This document shows, piece by piece, positions 1-7,214 of a stretch of 16,624 bases of DNA. The stretch is from HGM12998 sp900756495 (GTDB lineage Bacteria; Bacillota; Clostridia; Oscillospirales; Oscillospiraceae), in contig CAUEFI010000034.1 of assembly GCA_958477305.1 (NCBI GenBank), positions 1 through 16,624 of the forward strand. Reading direction: 5' to 3'. A program made the translations under genes and the position numbers. Every line of letters begins with the position of its first letter. Position 1 is the first letter of the stretch. Under the pieces are notes generated by a model. The model was given only the letters and a program-made list of their open reading frames with translations. It did no database searches and had not been told where the DNA came from.

Positions 1-26
1 TGCAATTGCAGACCTTGAGCCCGTGT

Positions 27-48
27 TTTTGGTAGACTTTTGGTAGAC
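27..48. repeat. 11-bp perfect tandem repeat (two copies)
   Basis: The unit ttttggtagac occurs twice head to tail, at 27-37 and 38-48. It lies in gene-free sequence at the left edge of the window, before the LysR gene. Its role is unknown. It could be part of a recombination or protein-binding site, or the 3' end of a gene outside the window; no mobile-element gene is visible to decide. Confidence 0.4.
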
Positions 49-149
49 ATGGAATGAAAATCTATCGAAGGTATAGCTGATCTCTGAACAAGAGACGCAG
101 AGATGCCATAGAGAGGCGGCAAAAGAAAAACGAACGGGGAGAAAGAAGT

Positions 150-186
150 CAAAGGGCCGGCTCAGACAAAGAGAGCCGGCCCTTTG
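150..186 (-). terminator. Hairpin terminator of the LysR gene
   Basis: A perfect 14-bp inverted repeat (150-163 pairs with 173-186) with a 9-base loop and GC-rich core. It lies about 40 bases beyond the LysR stop codon. Read on the minus strand, the stem is followed by a broken pyrimidine run (acttctttctcc), so it best fits termination of the LysR transcript. On the plus strand no T run follows. The first 149 bases contain no gene that I can support. Confidence 0.6.
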
Positions 187-227
187 ATAAATTGATACAA
201 GCCAATTGGCAAATAAGCTCTTGCTCT

Positions 228-1172
228 TTAGCCTTGACGAGTCCTGTTGCCAGAGGTCGCCGCCCATTGCAGAACGACTTTGGTCAGGTTGTCTAAGAAC
301 TGCTGAGCCTCGTTGGATAAGCTCTTATGGCTCAATTTAAACCAGCCCAAGCGCAGCTCTTCCTCACAGTCGCTGATATCGAGAAGCTTGGTACAGGCAG
401 CTTCTCGTTCTGTGCGCATACCAGAGCAGATCTGGTATGCATCAGAATTTAAAATAAAATCATAGATGGAAGCGCGATCTGTTACGTAAATGAGCTGAGA
501 GGGATTGTGACGAGAGAAGAGCCTGATCTCTTCAATATGATCAAAGGGGGTCGAGTAGTCCTGGTACATGGCTAGGTAAGGATACGGAGTGAGATCAGAA
601 TTTTTTACCCGCTCAAACTTGGCGAGAGGATGTCCGAGCCGCACGCAGACTTGGGGCCGAATCCGGCAGAGCTCATGAAATTCCAAGCCGCGGCTTGCCA
701 TGCTGTTAATCAGGTGCTGCATTACATCAGAGAGAAACATAATGCCCAAGTCACTTTTGTCCTGCATTACGTCTTCCAGAAGATCATTGCTCAAAAGTTC
801 CTTAATACAAAATTCACATCTGGTATTTCCAAGCGCCTTAATCATATCGATCATTGCTTTGGTGGGAAACGCAAGATGCTGAGAGGCAATGGTCAGCCGG
901 CTGAGATGTTTGATATTGGATTTTTTAAACAGCTTCTCTACGTGATTTTTCTGATCCAAAAGAGAGCGCGCATGTGTGAGAAATTCCTTGCCGTCCGGAG
1001 TAAGGCAAATACCCACTGTAGAGCGGGAAAAAATTTGGATTTGAAACTCCGCCTCTAAAGCTTTAATGGAATTGCTGATGCTGGATTGGGAAATAAACAA
1101 TTTTTGGGCGGCTTTATTGATAGAGCCGAGGTGTGCAACCTCAGATACGTAAAGCAGCTGTTGAAATGTCAT
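228..1172 (-). CDS. LysR-family transcriptional regulator
   Basis: A 314-residue DNA-binding regulator of the LysR type, the usual length for the family. Residues 2-60 form the winged helix-turn-helix, with the typical pattern SINKAAQKLFISQSSISNSIKALE followed by F and SR. A linker helix and the effector-binding domain (about 90-300) follow. The start at 1172 is chosen because GGGAGG lies 8 bases upstream and because MTFQQLLYV is the canonical LysR beginning. An in-frame ATG at 1223 would add 17 residues with no family resemblance. The gene diverges from the peptide-transport cluster, the classic arrangement for a LysR protein controlling its neighbour, but the ligand cannot be told from sequence. 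Its base composition is visibly AT-richer than that of the transporter genes. Confidence 0.93.
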   Translation of the reverse strand: MTFQQLLYVSEVAHLGSINKAAQKLFISQSSISNSIKALEAEFQIQIFSRSTVGICLTPDGKEFLTHARSLLDQKNHVEKLFKKSNIKHLSRLTIASQHLAFPTKAMIDMIKALGNTRCEFCIKELLSNDLLEDVMQDKSDLGIMFLSDVMQHLINSMASRGLEFHELCRIRPQVCVRLGHPLAKFERVKNSDLTPYPYLAMYQDYSTPFDHIEEIRLFSRHNPSQLIYVTDRASIYDFILNSDAYQICSGMRTEREAACTKLLDISDCEEELRLGWFKLSHKSLSNEAQQFLDNLTKVVLQWAATSGNRTRQG

Positions 1173-1243
1173 GACGGTACCTCCCAAGCTGAGATAGAGA
1201 TAGAAATGGCTGTAATTCATCAAAGACTATACCAGAAAGACAA

Positions 1244-1272
1244 GTGAAAAGGAATCGCTATTTGGATATAAT
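1244..1272 (+). promoter_or_regulatory. Candidate sigma-70-type promoter divergent from LysR
   Basis: A perfect -10 hexamer TATAAT at 1267-1272 is preceded, at a 17-bp spacing, by GTGAAA (1244-1249), which matches 4 of 6 positions of TTGACA. Transcription would begin near 1280 and run away from the LysR gene towards the terminator at 1381-1431. LysR proteins commonly act at such divergent promoters, but I could not pick out a convincing T-N11-A operator. Confidence 0.45.
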
Positions 1273-1279
1273 GCCAAGT

Positions 1280-1431
1280 CATTCAGAGAAAGCCCGAGGT
1301 GTAAATAAACGGGTGCTGTAAACCGTCTTTGAGCCTCCTGTGTGCTGATGTACTGGAGAGCTCTAAATGAGATGAGCGGCAAAAAAGAGATAACAAGTGG
1401 TGCAGAAAGCAGCACTTGTTATCTCTTTTTT
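1280..1431 (+). ncRNA. Candidate 150-nt small RNA or attenuated leader
   Basis: This is the stretch between a promoter-like site (1244-1272) and a very strong terminator hairpin (1381-1431), with no convincing ORF. It contains two further hairpins: cccg/cggg at 1293-1296 and 1310-1313, and an 8-bp stem with one bulge pairing 1331-1338 with 1355-1363. It could be a free-standing small RNA or the 5' leader of the peptide-transport cluster carrying an attenuator. It matches no riboswitch or RNA family that I recognise. Confidence 0.3.
1381..1431. terminator. Strong bidirectional intrinsic terminator
   Basis: A perfect 19-bp stem (1381-1399 with 1413-1431) begins with six A and ends with six T. 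After one G/G mismatch, three more base pairs (tgc/gca) close a five-base AGAAA loop. The A run on one side and T run on the other make it functional in both directions. No protein gene directly precedes it on the plus strand, which suggests a short upstream transcript. On the minus strand it would shield the LysR gene from transcription entering from the right. Confidence 0.8.
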
Positions 1432-1478
1432 ATATAACGAGACGAGCGTAATCTCAATGGAAAACACAGGAGTTATAT

Positions 1479-1547
1479 ATGGAAATATGTGTGCGGCAGG
1501 GAACCTGCTCTGCCGCAGTGAGTTTCAACGTCTGGCATAAGATTTGA
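1479..1547 (+). CDS. Candidate small ORF, 22 codons
   Basis: ATG at 1479 is preceded by AGGAG with a 6-base gap and opens 22 codons ending in TGA at 1545-1547. The predicted peptide begins MEICVRQGTCSAAV and has no recognisable domain. A perfect 8-bp hairpin (1492-1499 with 1510-1517) lies inside it. It could be a leader peptide or a chance ORF. The good ribosome site is the only evidence for translation. Confidence 0.25.
   Translation: MEICVRQGTCSAAVSFNVWHKI
1492..1517. repeat. Inverted repeat (8-bp hairpin)
   Basis: TGCGGCAG pairs with CTGCCGCA around a 10-base loop. An alternative inner stem gcagg/cctgc overlaps its left arm, so two mutually exclusive folds are possible. No T run follows, so it is not an obvious terminator. 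Confidence 0.4.
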
Positions 1548-1849
1548 GCCAAATTCTAGATGTCGTATTTTGCAGTGAATGCTGCACCGCCAGTGATATA
1601 ACCGGAACTGTTTTGTACGTTAGCGATGCAAATTGAGAAAGGAAGCTGCACAAAAAGTTATCGGGAATAAGTATTGCGAACTGCCAAAAAATCCGTTGAA
1701 TCACCAAGAAATATGTGATAAAAGTGAATTAAATACACGGAAAACGTGCGCACGACTTCCGATGTAGGGTCAATCTGTCAGACGAATGAGTACTCGTCAT
1801 CAAGCTGCTTAGCAATATACTTATACGCATCTGAAAGGGGCAGGAATAC
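1548..1849. other. Gene-free, AT-rich stretch before the transport cluster
   Basis: No ORF with a ribosome site or family resemblance is visible on either strand. The stretch contains the weak promoter candidate at 1696-1724 and a small dyad around gagtactc near 1789-1796. It may be leader or operator DNA for the downstream cluster, or decayed sequence. Confidence 0.5.
1696..1724 (+). promoter_or_regulatory. Weak candidate promoter for the peptide-transport cluster
   Basis: TTGAAT (1696-1701) and TAAAAG (1719-1724) are separated by exactly 17 bases, and each matches 4 of 6 consensus positions. Transcription would begin near 1731, giving a leader of about 120 bases before the ATG at 1850. It is one of several AT-rich possibilities in this stretch. 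Confidence 0.25.
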
Positions 1850-2572
1850 ATGGAATTCGTGAACGACTTTGATATCGGACATGCTTTTATCGGCGTGATC
1901 GTAGGGTTTGGAGAAAATCCGTCGGGCAGGACAGGGTATCAGGTTACGATGTTTCTCAGGGGAGAAGAGCGAACTCTGGATGTGACGGAAGGAGCCTACC
2001 AAATACGCTGGACTACGCGTTATTTCCCCTACCCTGTGCTGGGTGAGGTCGTCTTCATGCTGAAGTTTGACCAAAACGGCATTGTGACTGAATTCGTGGA
2101 TATCAACGACATCAGCGGCGGAAAGAGCCCCATCAAGACCGGCTTGGTGATGGGAACCTGCAGGATGTTTAAAAAGCCGATCTTAGAAAATACGCCTACC
2201 TTTGGAGATATCCTGGCGATTGAGGGGGACACCGTTACTTTTAAGGATTTTGACCGCAACAGGGCCAATGGTGAGATTGCCCACTGTGTCTATGGAGGCG
2301 CTATGCCGGAGCCCCATGACGGCGTTTCGTTTAAGCTGGCAAAGGATGTAAACGTTTACACATGGGACTGGGCCAGCGCGCAGGGGCCCTTCCGCCGCTG
2401 TACCCGCGAAGAGGCAAAGAAGCTCCATTTTGTAGAGCGGTTTTCAGCGGGGTCTCCTGCCGATATCCTGAAAAACTGCTATTGGGTCAGCTTTTTTTCC
2501 ACGCGGGGCAACGAGCAGGAAATTGATTTTATCAAATGCTTCCTGAATAAGGCGCCGGGCTGGATAGACTAA
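1850..2572 (+). CDS. Uncharacterised two-part beta-rich protein
   Basis: 240 residues that I cannot assign to a named family. There is no signal peptide, membrane segment or lipobox, so it is probably cytoplasmic. The sequence looks like two beta-rich halves: residues 1-115 with short strands such as GVIVGF, QVTMFL and EVVFMLKF, and residues 117-240 beginning FGDILAIEGDTVTF. The second half carries a DVNVY strand and ends in an aromatic stretch (YWVSFFSTRG) followed by IDFIKCF, a layout loosely like the repeat unit in the SLH protein of this window. AAGGGG lies 9 bases before the ATG, which supports this start. It stands 101 bases before the peptide-binding lipoprotein on the same strand, so a role linked to peptide uptake or metabolism is possible but not shown. 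Confidence 0.75.
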   Translation: MEFVNDFDIGHAFIGVIVGFGENPSGRTGYQVTMFLRGEERTLDVTEGAYQIRWTTRYFPYPVLGEVVFMLKFDQNGIVTEFVDINDISGGKSPIKTGLVMGTCRMFKKPILENTPTFGDILAIEGDTVTFKDFDRNRANGEIAHCVYGGAMPEPHDGVSFKLAKDVNVYTWDWASAQGPFRRCTREEAKKLHFVERFSAGSPADILKNCYWVSFFSTRGNEQEIDFIKCFLNKAPGWID

Positions 2573-2617
2573 CGGCAACCCGCGGCTTAGGCAGGAGTGC
2601 GGGGTAAGATCTTCCAG

Positions 2618-2634
2618 CCGCCAATGTCTGGCGG
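2618..2634 (+). promoter_or_regulatory. Small hairpin before the binding-protein gene
   Basis: A perfect 6-bp stem, ccgcca/tggcgg, with a 5-base loop in the 101-base gap between the unknown protein and the binding protein. No T run follows at once. It may be a weak terminator, a processing site or part of the adjacent candidate promoter. Confidence 0.35.
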
Positions 2635-2638
2635 ACTG

Positions 2639-2647
2639 TGGTATGAT
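2639..2647 (+). promoter_or_regulatory. Candidate extended -10 promoter
   Basis: TGG followed by TATGAT fits an extended -10 element (TGnTATAAT) with one mismatch and no recognisable -35. Transcription would begin near 2654, only about 20 bases before the ATG at 2674, giving the abundant binding protein its own start. Tentative. Confidence 0.3.
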
Positions 2648-2673
2648 TGATTTTAGCTTAGGAGGGAGAAACA

Positions 2674-4233
2674 ATGAAAAAGAAATCGACTATCATCGCG
2701 TTGATTCTGTGCGCTGCCATGATCGCAGGGATCCTGGCAGGCTGCAGCGGAACACCGAACGGAGGAGGCGGCAGTGAACCGGACGGCAGCTCCGGCGGCG
2801 GGACGGCGAAAGACACCATTGTGGTGGCATCCCAGACAGAGCCTACTACCTTGGGAACCTGTGACCACGCCGCACTTGCCAGCGACTATGTAAACCAGCT
2901 TATTTACTCTGGTCTCACCCGTGTGGATGAGAACAACGAAATGGTTGGAGATATTGCGGAAAGCTGGGAGCAGGTCAGCGATACCGAGTGGATCTTCCAC
3001 CTCAGGGAGGACGTATACTTCCACAACGGAGAACATCTGACCGCAGATGACGTGGTGGCCACGCTGTACTGGGTTCAGGGCTTTGAAGCCAGTTCTACCT
3101 ATGCACTGTCTTTTGCCACTGCAATTGAGACGGTCGATGAGTACACCGTCCGCATTGTGACGGAAGTGCCTGTCGCTACCCTGCTGTACTACCTGTCCAA
3201 TCACGCGAACTTCATTGTGCCGAAGTCTCTGATTGACAGCGGCAACGATTTCAACGAGAATCCTGTCGGCTGCGGTCCGTATAAGTTTGTCTCCTGGGAT
3301 GCGGGAGAGAAGCTGACCTTTGAGGCATTCGAGGATTTTTATGAGGGTGCTCCTGCCATTCAGCATCTGACCTACATGATCATCCCGGAGTCCTCCAGCC
3401 GTACGATGGCGTTGCAGAGCGGCGACGTGGACTATGTCATTCAGGTCAACGCCCCCGACTACGAGCTGCTGGTTGCCGACGAGAATGTTGAAGTCCTTGA
3501 AAAGCCAGGCACCTCTCTGAATCACATGATGCTTAACAACGCGGTCGCCCCCTTTAATGACGAGAACTTCCGCAAGGCCGTCAATGCCGCGATCAACAAG
3601 CAGGACATTGTAGATGGCGCCCTGTACGGCCTAGCCAGCCCAGCCGTTGCCCAGACACCCGATATGCTTGCCGGTACCGTGACCACCAACGCAGACGAGT
3701 ACGACGTGGAACTGGCCAAGCAATATATGGAGGCATGGGGCGGGGATCCCGCTGACGCCACCTTTACGGTTATGTGCTCAAATGACACGAAGGTAAAGAT
3801 TGCCGAGATCATCCAGGCAGCCCTGAGCGAAATCGGCATCACAATGAAAATCGAGTCGTGCGACACAGCGGCATATCTCGCCCAGACAGCTCCCGGCGTC
3901 GGTGAGTATCAGGCTGCCATTGGCGGTTATAACCACTCCAGCATGTATAACTTTGCAAATTATGAGTTCCTGTCCACCGCCATGGGGGGCGGCACCAGAA
4001 GTCAGGCCCAGTATGAGGATGTGGACGAACTGCTGATAAAGGCGGGCAGTACCGTGGATCCGGAGGAGAACCTGGCCGTTCTGGAAGAGCTCTCCGCCAC
4101 GCTCAACGATCGCTGTATCTATATTCCGCTCTACTCGGATTATAATCTGCGGGCCTATAACAAGGATCTTGGCGGCGTACAGATCAACGGCAGCAATGAA
4201 AACAACTGGAGGACCCTCTACTGGAAGAGCTGA
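2674..4233 (+). CDS. Peptide ABC transporter substrate-binding lipoprotein
   Basis: A 519-residue solute-binding protein of the DppA/OppA class (SBP_bac_5 family), which captures peptides outside the cell for the importer encoded downstream. The N-terminus has a KKK start, a hydrophobic stretch (6-22) and the lipobox LAGC, with Cys24 as the lipid-anchored residue. A Gly/Ser/Asp-rich linker follows to about residue 45. The body has family hallmarks: YSGLTRVDENNEMVGDIAESWE, WIFHLREDVYFHNGEHLTADDVV, and NENPVGCGPYKFVSW. The length is typical. AGGAGGG lies 9 bases upstream of the ATG. Its position before the permease and ATPase genes makes it the receptor of this system. Specificity (di- or oligopeptide, or another ligand such as nickel or a glycan) cannot be read from sequence, though the M20 peptidase at the operon end favours small peptides. 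Confidence 0.93.
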   Translation: MKKKSTIIALILCAAMIAGILAGCSGTPNGGGGSEPDGSSGGGTAKDTIVVASQTEPTTLGTCDHAALASDYVNQLIYSGLTRVDENNEMVGDIAESWEQVSDTEWIFHLREDVYFHNGEHLTADDVVATLYWVQGFEASSTYALSFATAIETVDEYTVRIVTEVPVATLLYYLSNHANFIVPKSLIDSGNDFNENPVGCGPYKFVSWDAGEKLTFEAFEDFYEGAPAIQHLTYMIIPESSSRTMALQSGDVDYVIQVNAPDYELLVADENVEVLEKPGTSLNHMMLNNAVAPFNDENFRKAVNAAINKQDIVDGALYGLASPAVAQTPDMLAGTVTTNADEYDVELAKQYMEAWGGDPADATFTVMCSNDTKVKIAEIIQAALSEIGITMKIESCDTAAYLAQTAPGVGEYQAAIGGYNHSSMYNFANYEFLSTAMGGGTRSQAQYEDVDELLIKAGSTVDPEENLAVLEELSATLNDRCIYIPLYSDYNLRAYNKDLGGVQINGSNENNWRTLYWKS

Positions 4234-4265
4234 AGCAATAACAGATAAACTGCTCGAAAGCAGCC

Positions 4266-4303
4266 GCTGGCGTAGGGCAAAGGAGCCTTGTCCCTACGCC
4301 AGC
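4266..4303 (+). promoter_or_regulatory. Intra-operon hairpin after the binding-protein gene
   Basis: A perfect 12-bp GC-rich stem (4266-4277 with 4292-4303), with a 14-base loop that can pair partly. It sits in the 132-base gap between the binding-protein stop and the first permease. No T run follows. Hairpins here commonly protect the binding-protein mRNA or partly terminate it, so that the receptor is made in excess of the permease. That role is inferred. Confidence 0.6.
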
Positions 4304-4365
4304 ATTGCTATAGAGCGCTGTACTTGCAGAGAGGATTTCTGCTGCGTTTGAGTGAGGAGAAAAAT

Positions 4366-5292
4366 ATGCTCAAATACATAATCAAACGGTTGCTGGCCAT
4401 GATTCCGGTGCTGTTGGGCGTGATTCTGGTTGTCTTTCTGATTATGTCCATGACCAACGGAGACGCAGCGACCATTATCCTGGGAGAGACAGCTTCCGAA
4501 GAGGCGCTTGAGGCGGTTCGGGAAGAGTGGGGGCTGAATGATCCGCTTCCGGTGCAATATGTCCGCTATATTTTCAATTTGTGCAGAGGCGATTTCGGCA
4601 CCTCATACCGTACGGGGAAAGCTGTGGCGGATGAAATCTTTACAAACCGGTTTCCCGCCACGCTGCGTCTGGCGGTAGCCGCACTGGTGTTTTCGCTGAT
4701 TTTGGCGTTACCCCTGGGCATCTTTGCCGCGATCAAACAGAATACCTGGTTTGACACGATTAGCATGGTCATATCGCTCATTGGGATCTCTATGCCGGCG
4801 TTCTGGTTAGCGCTATTGGCAATCCTATTGTTTTCTGTTACATTGGGCTGGTTTCCGGCCACCGGCGCAGAGGGCTTCAAGAGCCTGATCTTACCAGCCC
4901 TGACCTTAGGTTTTATGCATATGGCCGCCATCGCCCGTACAACCCGCTCCTCTATGCTGGAGACCGTCCGGCAGGACTATATCCGCACGGCGCGGAGCAA
5001 GGGCGTGTCTAAAATGGATACCATTATGAATCATGCCTTACGTAACGCTATGATCCCTACGCTCACTGTGATTGGAATCCAGGTGGGTTCTCTTTTGGGA
5101 GGAGCCGTTCTAACGGAGACGGTCTTTTCATGGCCGGGCATGGGGCGCTATCTCGTGCTCTCTATTCAAGGGCGAGATACCCCGGCGGTACTGGGGTGCA
5201 TTGTTGTATTCACGGTCTGCTTCTCTCTGGTAAACCTGTTTGTGGATATTCTGTACGGTTTTGTTGATCCCCGGATCAACGCCAGAAATTAG
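4366..5292 (+). CDS. Peptide ABC transporter permease, DppB/OppB type
   Basis: A 308-residue inner-membrane subunit, the usual DppB length. It has an N-terminal membrane segment (about 9-31), an extracytoplasmic loop with the family motif LNDPLPVQYVRY and GDFGTSYRTG, and about five further membrane segments from residue 99. The cytoplasmic EAA loop that docks on the ATPase is present: DYIRTARSKGVSK followed by HALRNAMIP. The C-terminus ends VDPRIN, typical of the family. The start at 4366 is chosen because GAGGAG lies 7 bases upstream and MLKYIIKRLL is the standard beginning. An in-frame ATG at 4288 lies inside the upstream hairpin and would add 26 unrelated residues. It is the first gene of a tightly packed run with the second permease and both ATPases. 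Confidence 0.94.
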   Translation: MLKYIIKRLLAMIPVLLGVILVVFLIMSMTNGDAATIILGETASEEALEAVREEWGLNDPLPVQYVRYIFNLCRGDFGTSYRTGKAVADEIFTNRFPATLRLAVAALVFSLILALPLGIFAAIKQNTWFDTISMVISLIGISMPAFWLALLAILLFSVTLGWFPATGAEGFKSLILPALTLGFMHMAAIARTTRSSMLETVRQDYIRTARSKGVSKMDTIMNHALRNAMIPTLTVIGIQVGSLLGGAVLTETVFSWPGMGRYLVLSIQGRDTPAVLGCIVVFTVCFSLVNLFVDILYGFVDPRINARN

Positions 5293-5303
5293 GGAGGTGC
5301 CCA

Positions 5304-6197
5304 ATGACGATCCAAACAAAGATAGCGGCCGCAGGCAGGCCAACCTATAAAAAGCAGAGCAAGGTCCTGGACGTTTGGAGGCGCCTGCGAAAAAACCGGG
5401 GTGCGATCATCGGACTCATCATTATTCTGGTGATTATTTTGACCGCCGTCCTCTGCCCCCTGTTCCTGGACTACGAACAGGATATTGTAAAACAAAACAT
5501 CTCTGAGCGCCTGCAGTTTCCGTCGCTCCAACATTTACTGGGGACGGACACTCTGGGAAGAGACCTCTTCGCCCGCATTGTCTGGGGCGCCCGGGCTTCT
5601 GTGGGCATCGGCTTTGCTTCGGTAGCTATCGCTCTCATCGTTGGTGGGGTCATCGGCGCGGTCGCCGGTTTTTGGGGCGGCGGGGTTGATATGCTGCTAA
5701 TGCGCATCATGGATGTGTTCTTGGCCATCCCCGCTACTCTGCTGGCCATTGCCATTGTAGCGGCTTTCGGAGGCAGCATCCGGAACCTGATCATCGCGCT
5801 TGCTATATCTATGGTACCAAATATGGCGCGGGTCACCCGCGGATCGGTCATGACGGCGAGAGATCAGGAATATGTGGAGGCAGCGCGGGCCATTGGGGAC
5901 CGCAAACTGGTCATCCTGTTCTGTCATGTGCTTCCCAACAGCCTGGCCCCTGTTATTGTGCAGACTACTTTGAGCGTGGCCTCCGCCATTTTGATCACTG
6001 CCGGGCTGAGTTTTATCGGCTTGGGTGTTGAAGCGCCTATGCCCGAATGGGGCTCGCTGCTCTCCAGCGGCCGGGAGTGTATTCGCACACATGGCTATTT
6101 GTCGGTTTTCCCCGGCGTTGCCATTATGCTGACAATTTTATCTTTGAACCTGCTGGGCGATGGGCTGCGCGACGCACTCGATCCAAGGCTGAAGTAA
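5304..6197 (+). CDS. Peptide ABC transporter permease, DppC/OppC type
   Basis: A 297-residue second permease subunit that pairs with the preceding one to form the channel. The N-terminal region has the OppC_N pattern: a basic helix (VWRRLRKNRGAIIGL) running into membrane segment 1 at about 33-54. The motif LGTDTLGRDLFARIVWGARAS follows near residues 78-98 and is a strong DppC signature. The EAA loop reads EYVEAARAIGDRK followed by HVLPNSLAPVIV, and the end DGLRDALDPRLK is also typical. GGGAGG overlaps the stop of the upstream gene and lies 6 bases before this ATG, so translation is probably coupled. The ATPase gene follows 15 bases later. Confidence 0.95.
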   Translation: MTIQTKIAAAGRPTYKKQSKVLDVWRRLRKNRGAIIGLIIILVIILTAVLCPLFLDYEQDIVKQNISERLQFPSLQHLLGTDTLGRDLFARIVWGARASVGIGFASVAIALIVGGVIGAVAGFWGGGVDMLLMRIMDVFLAIPATLLAIAIVAAFGGSIRNLIIALAISMVPNMARVTRGSVMTARDQEYVEAARAIGDRKLVILFCHVLPNSLAPVIVQTTLSVASAILITAGLSFIGLGVEAPMPEWGSLLSSGRECIRTHGYLSVFPGVAIMLTILSLNLLGDGLRDALDPRLK

Positions 6198-6212
6198 GGA
6201 GGAAGCACCCAC

Positions 6213-7214
6213 ATGGAAGGAAAACATGAAGCAGCCGATGTGGTGCTGGACATTCAGGATCTCTGGGTAGAGTACAAAACGGATACTGGGATTGTGCAGG
6301 CACTCAATGGGCTTGAGCTTCAGGTGAAGCGGGGCGAAACGCTTGGACTGGTGGGAGAAACGGGAGCAGGCAAGACAACTGCCGGTCTCAGTATCCTCGG
6401 GCTGGTTCCGGACCCTCCGGGGAGGATTGTGAGGGGCAGTATTACGCTCAACGGCGAACCGCTGTTGAAAAAATCCGATAAAGAGATGGATAAGATCCGG
6501 GGACGGAATGTGGCGATGATTTTCCAAGACCCCATGACCGCCCTGAACCCCGTTAAGCGGGTAGAGGTGCAGATTGCCGAGGGAATCCGTCTGCACAAAA
6601 AGCTCTCTGCTCGTGCGGCATTGGATGAGGCCCGCAAAATGCTGGAAACCGTAGGAATTCCGGCTGAGCGCGGCTCTGAGTACCCGCACCAGTTCTCCGG
6701 CGGCATGAAGCAGCGCGTCGTGATTGCCATTGCACTGGCCTGCAACCCGGGCTTTCTGATCGCGGATGAGCCCACCACAGCGCTGGACGTGACCATTCAG
6801 GCACAGATCCTGGACATGATGAAAAAACTGCGGGATGAGCGGGGCTCTTCCATGCTGATGATCACGCACGACTTAGGGATTGTTGTGGAGATTTGCGACA
6901 AGGTTTCCGTTGTTTATGCCGGCCGGGTTGTAGAACACGGCGATCTGGAGGACATCTATGAACACACCAAACACCCGTATACGGTGGGGCTGTTTCAATC
7001 CCTGCCCAATTTGAACGACCGAAAAGCCAAGCTGCAGCCCATTCGCGGGCTGATGCCGGACCCGACCAATCTGCCCTTGGGCTGCGCATTCTGTCCCCGG
7101 TGCGGGTTTGCCAAGGAGATCTGCCGGACGGAAAAACCTCCGCGGGTTTACCTGAATGGGGAGCACTATGTGGAGTGTCACCTATACGCCGAGGAAGGGA
7201 GGGAGGCGACTTGA
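6213..7214 (+). CDS. Peptide ABC transporter ATPase, DppD/OppD type
   Basis: A 333-residue ATP-hydrolysing subunit. Walker A is GETGAGKT (48-55), the Q-loop Gln is 105 in MIFQDPM, the signature is FSGGM (161-165), and Walker B ends in Asp185-Glu186 followed by PTTALD. The switch His lies in MITHDLG. The C-terminal extension is the oligopeptide/dipeptide transporter domain, with Cys291, 297, 304 and 322 spaced C-x5-C-x6-C-x17-C. An extra Cys294 is also present. A [4Fe-4S] cluster at this place has been described for related mycobacterial Opp ATPases, and here it is inferred. GGAGG lies 10 bases before the ATG. The stop overlaps the TTG start of the next ATPase, indicating coupled synthesis of the two subunits. 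Confidence 0.95.
   Translation: MEGKHEAADVVLDIQDLWVEYKTDTGIVQALNGLELQVKRGETLGLVGETGAGKTTAGLSILGLVPDPPGRIVRGSITLNGEPLLKKSDKEMDKIRGRNVAMIFQDPMTALNPVKRVEVQIAEGIRLHKKLSARAALDEARKMLETVGIPAERGSEYPHQFSGGMKQRVVIAIALACNPGFLIADEPTTALDVTIQAQILDMMKKLRDERGSSMLMITHDLGIVVEICDKVSVVYAGRVVEHGDLEDIYEHTKHPYTVGLFQSLPNLNDRKAKLQPIRGLMPDPTNLPLGCAFCPRCGFAKEICRTEKPPRVYLNGEHYVECHLYAEEGREAT

Noticed and set aside
1173..1223. Longer N-terminus for the LysR protein from ATG 1223
   Set aside because: The extra 17 residues do not match the family, and the ATG at 1172 has its own good ribosome site.
1525..1707. 60-codon minus-strand ORF starting with TTG
   Set aside because: No ribosome site and no family resemblance; it sits in AT-rich intergenic DNA where such ORFs arise by chance.
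2653..3525. 290-codon minus-strand ORF
   Set aside because: Lies wholly opposite the binding-protein gene, which has a lipobox, family motifs and a ribosome site.
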